The notes beneath the pieces were generated by a model that worked only from the letters and a program-made list of their open reading frames with translations, had not been told where the DNA came from and did no database searches. 8,392 nt of DNA from an uncultured bacterium (GTDB lineage Bacteria > Cyanobacteriota > Vampirovibrionia > Gastranaerophilales > Gastranaerophilaceae): NCBI GenBank assembly GCA_900553845.1, contig USEW01000082.1:1-8392 (forward strand), given 5' to 3'. Each line of letters starts with the position of its first letter. Within the stretch, counting starts at the first letter, position 1. Of this stretch, positions 1 through 6,579 are shown piece after piece. The position numbers and the translations under genes were made by a program.

Positions 1-1203
1 ACTGCACAAGCTTTGCTTCATCCTGCTTCAACTTTAAAATTGCTTACAATTGCAGGTGTAATTGATATTTTAAAAGATAATTATGAATATAAAACCCAAA
101 TTTTTGTTGATAAAGATAATAACTGGTACATAAAATTGTCAGGTGACCCGCTTTTTTCAATAGATAATTTAAAAAGTTTAATAAAACAAACTAAAAAATC
201 AGGATTCAAAAATCCAAATAAAATATATCTTGATGTTTCAAAAGCCTTTGATGACAAAACAAGCGGCACAGGCTGGATGAGTGATGATAATACTAACTGC
301 TTTACACCATATTTTAGTTCTTATAATATTGACTCAAACTGTATAAATTTGAATATTACGATAAATCAAAATTCTCAAAAACCACAAATTACCTACAATA
401 ATGCATACAAAATTAACTTTATAAATAATTTAAAAACAGGGGCAAATGACAATTTTAATTTTTATCGCAGCAATTTATATAACGATGATTTTATAATATT
501 TGAAGGTACAATAAAAAATAATCAAAATATAAAAATTCCGGTATTAAATCCCAAAAGAAATTTTATTGCAAAGCTTGATAATTTATTAAAAAAAGAAAAT
601 ATTAATTATTATGATAATTATGAAATAAAAGATACTCCGTACAATGCAAAATTGGCAGCCTGTCATACAACATCCGTTTCAGCTTTATATCCATTGGCAC
701 TAAAAAATAGTAACAATTTAATAACAGAAACCTTATTTAAAACTTCAGGTAAAGAAAGATTAAAAACAAATTTGGGTACTTTTGAAGATGGTAAAACTGC
801 ATTTTATGATTTTTATATAAACAAACTAAATTTAAACCCAAATTATAGACAGCTAAAACTTGAAGATGCTTCAGGTGTTTCAAGAAACGACCTCATTACA
901 GCTGACTTTACTACAGATGCTTTAATACAACTTGAAAAAAATAGCAATTTAAATTTTCGCAACTATCTCGCAAAAGGCAATCAAGGGACTTTAACTAATA
1001 GATTTGTTGATATTCGAGATAATATTTGGGCAAAAACAGGAACATTGAACGGTATAAGTGCTTTATCAGGATATATTTTAGATGCAAATAATAATCTGAT
1101 TGCATTTTCAATAATGATTCAAAATTATACAGAAGATGATAAAGAAGCAAAAAAACTTGAAGATGAAATTATCTATTCAATATATCGAGGTGAAATAAAA
1201 TAA
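1..1203 (+). CDS. dacB: D-alanyl-D-alanine carboxypeptidase/endopeptidase, PBP4 (peptidase S13) family, 5'-truncated by window edge
   Basis: The reading frame is open from base 1 and enters from the left, so the true start and signal peptide lie outside the window. The 400 visible codons hold all three active-site motifs of penicillin-binding serine peptidases in order. These are SxxK near the very start (PASTLK, Ser codon at 28-30), SxN (GVSRND, Ser codon at 880-882) and KTG (WAKTGTLNG, Lys codon at 1033-1035). The gap of about 280 residues between SxxK and SxN holds the large insertion typical of PBP4/DacB and absent from DacA-type enzymes. Such enzymes act in the periplasm and trim or cleave peptidoglycan cross-links. 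Probably only the signal peptide and a few dozen residues are missing. The stop codon overlaps the hisF start (TAATG), suggesting co-translation although the pathways are unrelated. The family call is firm; carboxypeptidase versus endopeptidase activity cannot be told from sequence. Confidence 0.92.
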   Translation, partial: TAQALLHPASTLKLLTIAGVIDILKDNYEYKTQIFVDKDNNWYIKLSGDPLFSIDNLKSLIKQTKKSGFKNPNKIYLDVSKAFDDKTSGTGWMSDDNTNCFTPYFSSYNIDSNCINLNITINQNSQKPQITYNNAYKINFINNLKTGANDNFNFYRSNLYNDDFIIFEGTIKNNQNIKIPVLNPKRNFIAKLDNLLKKENINYYDNYEIKDTPYNAKLAACHTTSVSALYPLALKNSNNLITETLFKTSGKERLKTNLGTFEDGKTAFYDFYINKLNLNPNYRQLKLEDASGVSRNDLITADFTTDALIQLEKNSNLNFRNYLAKGNQGTLTNRFVDIRDNIWAKTGTLNGISALSGYILDANNNLIAFSIMIQNYTEDDKEAKKLEDEIIYSIYRGEIK

Positions 1204-1961
1204 TGATTACAAAAAGAATTATTCCATGTCTTGATATAAAAGACGGGCAAACAGTAAAAGGTATAAATTTTGAAAATTTAAAATATGCAGGAGATCCAAT
1301 AAAATTAGCAAAAAAATACTCGGATGAAAAAGCCGATGAACTTGTATTTTTAGATATAACTGCAACAAATGATAAGCGTAAAACAACAGTTAATATGGTT
1401 GAAGCAGTAGCAAAAAATGTATTTATACCTTTTACTGTTGGTGGTGGTATAAAAACTATTGAGGATATAAAAACACTATTAACAGCAGGAGCTGATAAAA
1501 TAGCTATCAATTCTCAAGCAGTTAAAACTCCTGAGATTATTGAACAATCTGCAAAATATTTTGGTTCGCAATGTATTGTTGTTGCAATTGATGCTAAATA
1601 TGAAGATAATGATTATTATGTTTTTATTAATGCAGGAAAAAAAAATACAGGTATAAAGTTATCAGATTGGATAATTGAAGTTGAAAAATTAAAAGCAGGC
1701 GAAATTTTATTAACCTCAATGGATGCTGATGGAACTCAAAATGGATTCGATATAAATATGACAAAACTTGTTACTTCTTCTATTAATATACCGGTTATAG
1801 CTTCAGGCGGTGCAGGTGAAAATTCTCAACATTTTATTGATGTATTTAATAAAACCAATGTCGATGCTGCTCTTGCCGCTTCAATATTTCACTTTGACAC
1901 ATTGCCAATTCCTAAATTAAAAAACGATTTAAAAAATTCAAATATTAATATTAGATTATAA
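1203..1961 (+). CDS. hisF: Imidazole glycerol phosphate synthase cyclase subunit HisF
   Basis: HisF is the (beta/alpha)8-barrel cyclase of cytoplasmic histidine biosynthesis. With the glutaminase HisH it converts PRFAR and ammonia to imidazole glycerol phosphate and AICAR. At 252 residues it has the usual family length. It starts with the typical MITKRIIPCLDIKDG. The two catalytic aspartates are in the expected places: Asp11 (CLDIKDG) and Asp130 (VVAIDAK). Other family blocks are present: FLDITAT near 49, TVGGGI near 78, LLTSMDADGT near 170 and ASGGAG near 200. The ATG at 1203 overlaps the preceding stop by one base, and AGGTGA at 1188-1193 is a good ribosome binding site nine bases upstream. 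No hisH or other his gene lies in the window, so histidine genes appear dispersed here. A convergent gene begins eight bases beyond the stop. Confidence 0.97.
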   Translation: MITKRIIPCLDIKDGQTVKGINFENLKYAGDPIKLAKKYSDEKADELVFLDITATNDKRKTTVNMVEAVAKNVFIPFTVGGGIKTIEDIKTLLTAGADKIAINSQAVKTPEIIEQSAKYFGSQCIVVAIDAKYEDNDYYVFINAGKKNTGIKLSDWIIEVEKLKAGEILLTSMDADGTQNGFDINMTKLVTSSINIPVIASGGAGENSQHFIDVFNKTNVDAALAASIFHFDTLPIPKLKNDLKNSNINIRL

Positions 1962-1969
1962 TAATATTT

Positions 1970-2431
1970 TTAATTTTTTACTTTTATTCCATAAAGTTTG
2001 AATTTCATTTCAGCCTTATCAATTAAATTTCCAAGATTGTCGTATTTTTCAACTAAAATTGAATCTGTACCTATAAATGTATCACCATTTAAAGTTATAA
2101 CTGGAGTTTCTGTAACTTTTTCCAAACCATCATTTGAAATCTTTTTAAATTTTAATGTTTTATTACTTACTTCATCAATAGTAATAGAAGCTACAGCATT
2201 AGAAATAGGATTTTTAAGCGTTATAATGGTATCATTTTTCTCTAAAGTCCAATAATCAAGATTAATGGATGTTTTATATTCTTTATTAGATGTATATGTC
2301 TGTATTGAAGTAACTTCCCAAGCGCCCATCAATTCATTTACAACATTTTCATAACTTATTTCACCTGTTAGATGTTGAGCAAAGCAAAGGTTTGTTAACA
2401 TATAAAAAATAAGAAAAATTTTTTTATACAT
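1970..2431 (-). CDS. Small exported protein of unknown function
   Basis: This 153-residue protein is read from the minus strand. The N-terminus is a clear Sec signal peptide: Lys-Lys at 3-4, a hydrophobic run at 5-14, then NLCFA with probable signal peptidase I cleavage after Ala18. Cys16 is preceded by Thr-Asn-Leu, which is not a good lipobox, so a lipoprotein is unlikely. The mature part is polar and rich in beta-prone residues, with LMGAWEVTSIQTY near residue 34 followed by alternating strand-like segments. The 'L-x-G-x-W-x-V-x-S' start resembles small lipocalin-like or META-type beta-barrel proteins, but this is a weak resemblance and I do not assign a family. There are no obvious catalytic residues, and no cysteines after the signal. 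No clear Shine-Dalgarno sequence precedes the ATG; this start was chosen because it gives a complete signal peptide. The gene is convergent with hisF and divergent from the thioredoxin gene. Confidence 0.75.
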   Translation of the reverse strand: MYKKIFLIFYMLTNLCFAQHLTGEISYENVVNELMGAWEVTSIQTYTSNKEYKTSINLDYWTLEKNDTIITLKNPISNAVASITIDEVSNKTLKFKKISNDGLEKVTETPVITLNGDTFIGTDSILVEKYDNLGNLIDKAEMKFKLYGIKVKN

Positions 2432-2596
2432 AGATATAATTTTAAGTATTAATATTGTATTTGTAACTACACTTCTTTAACTTATATTTAACTATTTTAT
2501 AATTATTTAAAATTATTAAGAAAAACTATCACAATGAGCATTATAAAAAATAATAAAATATGTCAATATATTAACAAATAATAGAGGAGTAAAAAG
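2432..2596. promoter_or_regulatory. Divergent intergenic region between the exported-protein gene and the thioredoxin gene
   Basis: These 165 bases lie between two divergently read genes, so they must hold promoters for both. The region is extremely AT-rich, which makes many sequences look like -10 boxes. I could not pick a -35/-10 pair on either strand that stands out from the background. The only firm signal is the thioredoxin ribosome binding site AGAGGAG at 2583-2589, seven bases before the ATG. Confidence 0.4.
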
Positions 2597-2911
2597 ATGG
2601 TTTTAGAACTTAACAAAATAAATTTTGATAAAGAAGTATTTCAGTCAAACGGGGTTACACTGGTTGACTTCTGGTCCCCATGGTGCGGTTTTTGTCAAAG
2701 ACAACTTCCAATAGTAGATGAACTAAACAAAGAACTAGAAGGTAAAGTTAAAATTGGTACTGTAAATCTGGATACGAATTCTGAAATAGCAAGAACATAT
2801 AATATTGTTTCTATACCTACACTTATACTGTTTAAGGATGGTAAAATAAAAACAAGACTTACAGGTTTACAATCTAAAACACAGATTTTAAACGAAATTA
2901 ACAAATTATAA
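2597..2911 (+). CDS. Thioredoxin with atypical WCGFC active site
   Basis: This 104-residue single-domain protein has thioredoxin length and fold order and no signal peptide, so it should be a cytoplasmic thiol-disulfide reductant. The active site is FWSPWCGFC with cysteines at 30 and 33. The family norm is WCGPC, so the proline between the cysteines is replaced by Phe. The buried Asp equivalent to E. coli Asp26 is present (VDFW, Asp24), as are the cis-proline loop (SIPTLILF, Pro74) and the closing FKDGK turn. By eye the lysine equivalent to E. coli Lys57 is replaced by Thr (GTVNLD instead of AKLNID). A strong ribosome binding site AGAGGAG at 2583-2589 fixes the start. It appears to be transcribed alone; neither a thioredoxin reductase nor a partner lies nearby. 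It could serve a specialised partner and not be the main TrxA, so no gene symbol is given. Confidence 0.93.
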   Translation: MVLELNKINFDKEVFQSNGVTLVDFWSPWCGFCQRQLPIVDELNKELEGKVKIGTVNLDTNSEIARTYNIVSIPTLILFKDGKIKTRLTGLQSKTQILNEINKL

Positions 2912-3196
2912 TTACTACATTTTAAACAACATATTCACAATAACAACAAATAATAGTCAAGCAGAATTAAGCTTTACGTCAATCTTGAATGCTGGTTTTT
3001 CTATTGTGAATGCAAGTGGTAAGACGATTATACCATCTTATTATAAAGGAAATAATGAAGCTATTACTCAAAAATTAGGAGCGAATCACCCTGCTGTAAA
3101 ATCATACCTAGTTAATTTATGTCTGTGAATAAACTCAAAAAATCTATTGAATTAGGATTCTATACTGGTACTGGTTAGAAAGCTGGACTTTCTGCA
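2892..3196 (+). pseudogene. Probable decayed gene remnant, family not recognised
   Basis: The 333 bases between the thioredoxin gene and plsY hold no intact gene. One frame is open for 78 codons, from 2892 to the TGA at 3126-3128, but contains no ATG, and its only TTG (2985) has no ribosome binding site. From about 2958 the translation looks protein-like (QAELSFTSILNAGF, then SGKTIIPSYYKGNNEA, then KLGANHPAVKSYL) and the base composition is less AT-biased than true intergenic DNA here. A second frame takes over at 3119 (MSVNKLKKSIELGFYTGTG, TAG at 3176-3178) and reads on after that stop to KAGLSA and a TAA at 3194-3196. A truncated gene with a frameshift and an internal stop explains this best. 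I do not recognise the parent family. It could instead be chance open sequence. Confidence 0.4.
3177..3193 (+). other. Small hairpin in the thioredoxin-plsY gap
   Basis: AGAAAG (3177-3182) and CTTTCT (3188-3193) form a perfect six-pair stem around a five-base loop. No run of T follows, so it is a poor intrinsic terminator, but it is the best hairpin between thioredoxin and plsY. It may also be chance. Confidence 0.25.
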
Positions 3197-3202
3197 TAAT
3201 GT

Positions 3203-3208
3203 TATAAT
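3203..3208 (+). promoter_or_regulatory. Possible plsY -10 box
   Basis: TATAAT at 3203-3208 would give a leader of about 30 bases and place the ribosome binding site AGGAG (3234-3238) correctly ahead of the plsY ATG. No good -35 element sits 16-18 bases upstream. A second TATAAT at 3221-3226 is too close to the ribosome binding site to be likely. In DNA this AT-rich the hexamer alone is weak evidence. Confidence 0.25.
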
Positions 3209-3244
3209 AAAATAATAAAGTATAATATTATTCAGGAGTCTTAA

Positions 3245-3841
3245 ATGATAAAATTAATTTTATTTACAATAATTGCCTATCTTATAGGTTCAATACCAAC
3301 TGGATACTTGATAGTCAAAGCTAAAACGAATCAAGACATTCGCAAAACAGGCTCGGGGTCAACAGGTGCAACGAATGTCAAACGCGTGCTTGGCAAAAAA
3401 TGGTTTTTTATTGTCATGCTTCTTGATGCAATAAAGGGTGCGGTTCCAGTTATCTTGGCAACTATGTTTGTTACAAGATATTCCTCTATTGGTCTTGCCC
3501 CTGTTTTAGCGGCAATAGCCGTTTTAATAGGACATAGCAAACCGATTTTTTTAGGATTTAAAGGTGGTAAGTCAGTAGCTTCAGGGGTTGGTACTATTTT
3601 AGCGCTTTGTTTCCCTGTTGGAATTATTATTGCTGTAATCTGGTCAATTACAGCTTATGTTTCAAAGTATGTATCGCTTGCCTCAATTATTGCTTTATGC
3701 TTATCTCCAGTTTTAATGTATTTATTTAAGCAGCCCTTAGCCTTTATTGCTTATTGTTTGCTCGGGGCTTTGTATATATCCTGGCTGCATCGTGAAAATA
3801 TTGTCCGATTATTAAACGGCAATGAAAATAAAGTCAGGTAG
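3245..3841 (+). CDS. plsY: Glycerol-3-phosphate acyltransferase PlsY
   Basis: PlsY is an integral membrane enzyme that transfers the acyl group of acyl-phosphate (made by PlsX) to glycerol-3-phosphate, forming lysophosphatidic acid, the first membrane step of phospholipid synthesis. The 198 residues match the family length. The three conserved cytoplasmic motifs are visible: GSGSTGATNVKR at 36-47, the GH-x7-FKGGKSVA block at 96-112 (glycine-rich glycerol-3-phosphate site), and HRENIVRLLNGNE near 182-194. Hydrophobic segments lie at about 3-24, 54-77, 84-104, 116-138 and 142-180. The opening YLIGSIPTGYL is also typical. The ribosome binding site AGGAG at 3234-3238, six bases before the ATG, fixes the start. 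No plsX or plsC is in the window. The gene follows the remnant at 2892-3196 and seems to stand alone; the next gene begins 70 bases later. Confidence 0.96.
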   Translation: MIKLILFTIIAYLIGSIPTGYLIVKAKTNQDIRKTGSGSTGATNVKRVLGKKWFFIVMLLDAIKGAVPVILATMFVTRYSSIGLAPVLAAIAVLIGHSKPIFLGFKGGKSVASGVGTILALCFPVGIIIAVIWSITAYVSKYVSLASIIALCLSPVLMYLFKQPLAFIAYCLLGALYISWLHRENIVRLLNGNENKVR

Positions 3842-3911
3842 TTTTATGTTTAGTTATCTTTGTGTTATCATGATATTAAAATTTTTTGTATATATTATAA
3901 AGTGAGGATAA

Positions 3912-4850
3912 ATGGCAAGAAAGAAAACTGTTGAAATAGTTTTAGATATTGAAACAACAGGACTAGATTATAAGAGAGAACGGATTGTTGAGTTTGCTGC
4001 AATACGACTTGAAAATGGAAAAGAAGTAGATAGGTATGAAACTTTAATAAATCCTCAACAGCATATTCGAAAATCAAGTATTCAAATTCATGGTATAACA
4101 GAAGAAATGGTTGAAAATGAACCGTTTGAAAAAGATGTTATTGATGATATTTTGAATTTTATAGGCGACTATACGATTATTGGACATAATATAATATTTG
4201 ATTTTTCATTTTTAAATGAAGCTAGCCTACGTCATAAAAATAAACCACTTGTCAATCACCGTATTGATTCTCAGTTTTTGTATAAAGAAGTTTTTCCCGA
4301 TGAAGAGTGTCCAAATCTGGATAATCTTTCTGCACGGTTCGGGGTATCTGTTGAAAATCGACATCGAGCCATGGGTGATACTGAAGTACTTGCTAAAGTT
4401 TATCCTAAATTAAAAAAACTTTATGAAAAAAAATATGACTGGCAATTGAAACAACTTGATAATATTGAATATTTATTTGAAAGATATTTAAGAGTTCAAC
4501 AAATGATTACTACCTGCCAAGCTGAAATTCAAGATTTAAAAAGCATTTTCAAGATTTATTTTGAAAATAAAGGTGAACCCATTGTAGCAACTACAGGTGA
4601 AATATTGACTTATAACTGCAAACAAAGTTTTGGTTATGATTTTTCATTAATTAAAGACACTCTTGAAAATATAGGCGCACTTGATAAAGCTGTCAAGCTT
4701 AACAATGGTTTTGTTGATAGATTAACTTGTTCAGGCAGTATTGATGACAATATTAAAGAACAATTGATGTGCGCACGTATGGATATTTCTGAAACAAGAC
4801 ACATACAGATTATTAAACCTGATAGAAAGTGTGTTAAAGATGAAGCCTGA
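3912..4850 (+). CDS. DEDDh 3'-5' exonuclease (DNA polymerase III epsilon-like) with an unassigned C-terminal region
   Basis: Residues about 7-172 form an RNase T/DnaQ-type exonuclease domain. The metal-binding residues are Asp12 and Glu14 (LDIETTG), Asp97 (GHNIIFDFSFL) and Asp156, with the general base His151 (HRAMGDTEV), making it the DEDDh type. Such domains remove nucleotides from DNA 3' ends, in proofreading or repair. Residues about 173-312 are extra: a helical, possibly coiled-coil stretch (about 175-215), then a compact part containing ATTGEILTYNCKQSF, GYDFSLIKDTLENIG and CSGSIDDNIKEQL. I do not recognise this part; it is not the BRCT, helicase or polymerase region of longer relatives, nor does it look like the polymerase-binding tail of E. 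coli epsilon. The start is fixed by GTGAGGA at 3902-3908. The 3' end overlaps the U32-family gene by 11 bases. It may be a repair or processing nuclease and not the replicative proofreader. Confidence 0.9.
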   Translation: MARKKTVEIVLDIETTGLDYKRERIVEFAAIRLENGKEVDRYETLINPQQHIRKSSIQIHGITEEMVENEPFEKDVIDDILNFIGDYTIIGHNIIFDFSFLNEASLRHKNKPLVNHRIDSQFLYKEVFPDEECPNLDNLSARFGVSVENRHRAMGDTEVLAKVYPKLKKLYEKKYDWQLKQLDNIEYLFERYLRVQQMITTCQAEIQDLKSIFKIYFENKGEPIVATTGEILTYNCKQSFGYDFSLIKDTLENIGALDKAVKLNNGFVDRLTCSGSIDDNIKEQLMCARMDISETRHIQIIKPDRKCVKDEA

Positions 4851-6084
4851 GTTATTGTTGCCTGGTGGCAATGTAGAAAAAATTGATTATGCTATAAAAT
4901 ATGGCGCAGATGCTGTTTATTTTGGTCTTGAAGATTATAGTCTGCGTCAGATGAGAAAAGGTGAAATAATTACAATTGATAACCTAAGTAGTGTTATTGA
5001 TTTAATACATAAAAATCAAAAAAAAGGTTATGTAACTTTAAATATTTTTGCATTTGATGAAGATATAAATAAACTTGAAGCAGATATTGAAAAAATAGCT
5101 CAATGCCAGCCTGATGCATTTATTATTTCTGATGTCGGCATTTTAAATATAGTCAAAAAATACACAAATAATATTGATCTTCACATTTCAACACAGACAA
5201 ATACCTTAAATTCCGAAGCTTGCAAGTTTTATCGTGATCTTGGTGCAAGCCGCGTTATTCTTGCACGCGAATTATCATTAAAACAGGTTGAAAATATACG
5301 TACGAATGTGCCAGATATTGAACTTGAAATGTTTATCCATGGAGCCCAATGTATGTCTTTCTCAGGCAGATGTCTTTTGTCTGATTTTATGACACAAGGT
5401 GAGCGTCGTGCAAATCATGGAGAATGTGCGCAACCTTGCAGATGGAGTTATAAACTTCTTGAAGAAACACGTCCAAACGAATATTATGAAATCGTTCAAG
5501 ATAATCGTGGGTCGCATATACTTTCAACAAAAGACCTAGCTTTAATTGATTATATAAAGAATATTATAGATTTAAACATTGATTCGTTAAAAATTGAAGG
5601 TCGGACAAAAAGCTTATATTATGTTTCTTCAATTGCAAGAGTATATCGCTGTGCTATTGACAGATGTCTAAACCAAAATAAAATTGAGCTTAATATGGAT
5701 TTGAAAGAAGAACTTGCAAAAATAGGAAACCGTGGATATACAACAGGTTTTGTTATTACTGAAGATAAAACTGCAAACGGTTACAGCTATAACATTTCAA
5801 AAGGGCTTGCAGGAGCTGACTTTTTATTTGAAATACTTGATATTAATGACAATAAAGTTCAGGTAAAAATTAAAAATAAAGTTATTTTAAATCAAGAATT
5901 TGAGCTTATTTTACCTGATAAAAACATAAATTTAAAAGTTACCGGCATTACTGGAGAAAAAAATGAAGTTTTAAATATTGCAAATACTAATGATGTCGTT
6001 TGGTTTGAATTTGATAAAAATATTAAACATGAAAATATAAAATACGCTCTTGGGCGAACTATTGGAGTTAAAAATGTTTGTTAA
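4840..6084 (+). CDS. trhP: U32-family protein, probable tRNA hydroxylation protein TrhP (YegQ/YrrO-like)
   Basis: The family was first annotated as collagenase-like peptidase U32, but studied members such as E. coli YegQ (TrhP) and B. subtilis YrrN/YrrO act in hydroxylation of uridine 34 in tRNA. The N-terminus MKPELLLPGGN and the TIM-barrel-like first 250 residues are typical. The U32 signature is present at 163-181 (EMFIHGAQC, then SGRCLLS). Cysteines 171, 178, 196 and 200 (GECAQPCRW) form the cluster thought to bind an iron-sulfur centre. SLKIEGRTKSLYYV near 249-262 is another family block. The 414-residue length fits YrrO/YegQ better than the shorter UbiV/YhbU-type or the longer RlhA. I chose ATG 4840 because homologues begin MKPELL; an in-frame GTG at 4831 would add three residues. 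The start lies inside the exonuclease gene, an 11-base overlap that implies translational coupling. The family is certain; the tRNA role is by homology. Confidence 0.9.
   Translation: MKPELLLPGGNVEKIDYAIKYGADAVYFGLEDYSLRQMRKGEIITIDNLSSVIDLIHKNQKKGYVTLNIFAFDEDINKLEADIEKIAQCQPDAFIISDVGILNIVKKYTNNIDLHISTQTNTLNSEACKFYRDLGASRVILARELSLKQVENIRTNVPDIELEMFIHGAQCMSFSGRCLLSDFMTQGERRANHGECAQPCRWSYKLLEETRPNEYYEIVQDNRGSHILSTKDLALIDYIKNIIDLNIDSLKIEGRTKSLYYVSSIARVYRCAIDRCLNQNKIELNMDLKEELAKIGNRGYTTGFVITEDKTANGYSYNISKGLAGADFLFEILDINDNKVQVKIKNKVILNQEFELILPDKNINLKVTGITGEKNEVLNIANTNDVVWFEFDKNIKHENIKYALGRTIGVKNVC
6064..6067 (+). promoter_or_regulatory. Ribosome binding site that decides the yqeG start
   Basis: GGAG sits inside the end of the U32 gene, six bases before ATG 6074. 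It supports that ATG over an in-frame TTG at 6050, which has no such site. Confidence 0.6.
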
Positions 6085-6550
6085 AGCTGACTTAATAAAA
6101 AATGATATTTTTGATATTGACTATGATAAACTTCAAAATGACGGAATAAAGCTTATTATATTTGATTTAGATAGTACTATAATGAAATCAAAAAGTGGAA
6201 CTTATGATGATAAGACTTTAATTCTCTTTGATAAAATAAAAACAATGTTCCAAGTCTGTGTTATGAGTAATAATACAAATAAGAATTATATAAAAAAAGT
6301 TCAGAAAATAACACCCTTTGAAGTTTATGGAACTGCAAAAAAACCAAATCCTGATTTCATAAAGCAATATATAGATAAGTATAAATTTAAAAACAATGAA
6401 GTAGTAATAATAGGCGATAGACCTTTAACTGATATACTTGTAGGTAATAAAATAGGTATAAATTCAATACTTGTAGACTCAATAAGCCGTGAGGATGAAT
6501 CAAAACTTACACGGTTTGTACGAAAGCTTGAACGTTTGTTTTTAAAGTAA
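6074..6550 (+). CDS. yqeG: YqeG-family HAD (subclass IIIA) phosphatase
   Basis: A small cytoplasmic haloacid dehalogenase-type phosphatase of 158 residues. Motif I is FDLDSTI with nucleophile Asp31, acid/base Asp33 and Thr35. Motif II is VMSNNT with Ser65. The motif III lysine is Lys89 or Lys90 in GTAKKPNPDF. Motif IV is IIGDRPLTDILVGNKIG with Asp115 and Asp120. There is no large cap domain, as expected for subclass IIIA. The opening KADLIKNDIFDIDYDKL is typical of YqeG proteins in Firmicutes and Cyanobacteria. Related plant and cyanobacterial phosphatases act on phosphatidylglycerophosphate, so a role in phosphatidylglycerol synthesis is possible but not shown here. ATG 6074 is preferred over TTG 6050 because of the nearby GGAG and the fit to family N-termini. 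It overlaps the U32 gene by 11 bases and ends the three-gene set. Confidence 0.88.
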   Translation: MFVKADLIKNDIFDIDYDKLQNDGIKLIIFDLDSTIMKSKSGTYDDKTLILFDKIKTMFQVCVMSNNTNKNYIKKVQKITPFEVYGTAKKPNPDFIKQYIDKYKFKNNEVVIIGDRPLTDILVGNKIGINSILVDSISREDESKLTRFVRKLERLFLK

Positions 6551-6560
6551 AACCTGATTT

Positions 6561-6579
6561 AAAAAATATTTTATTTTTT
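6561..6579. terminator. Possible bidirectional terminator between yqeG and the SulP gene
   Basis: AAAAAATA (6561-6568), a three-base loop and TATTTTTT (6572-6579) form a perfect eight-pair inverted repeat at the junction of two convergent genes separated by only 20 bases. It gives a T-rich tail in both directions. The stem is all A-T, hence weak, and it overlaps the end of the SulP coding sequence. Confidence 0.3.

Noticed and set aside
1169..1510. Minus-strand open frame of 113 codons
   Set aside because: It lies opposite hisF, which is certain, and its translation is low-complexity hydrophobic and serine-rich as expected of an antisense shadow.
1940..1977. Inverted repeat AAATATTA / TAATATTT with a following T-rich tract after hisF
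   Set aside because: All-AT stem with a 14-base loop overlapping the coding end; not distinguishable from background in such AT-rich DNA.
1998..2255. Plus-strand open frame of 85 codons
   Set aside because: It is antisense to the exported-protein gene, which has a proper signal peptide, and has no ribosome binding site.
3163..3175. Tandem ACTGGT repeat
   Set aside because: Only two short copies, within the presumed gene remnant; no sign of an array or attachment site.
3859..3898. Possible promoter TTGTGT with TATATT or TATTAT before the exonuclease
   Set aside because: The spacing of about 25 bases is too long for a sigma-70 promoter, and no better pair was found.
4216..4413. Plus-strand open frame of 65 codons
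   Set aside because: It is a shifted frame inside the exonuclease domain, whose catalytic residues are read through this stretch.
4831..4839. GTG start for the U32 gene three codons upstream
   Set aside because: Homologues begin MKPELL, which matches ATG 4840, and GTG 4831 has no better ribosome binding site.
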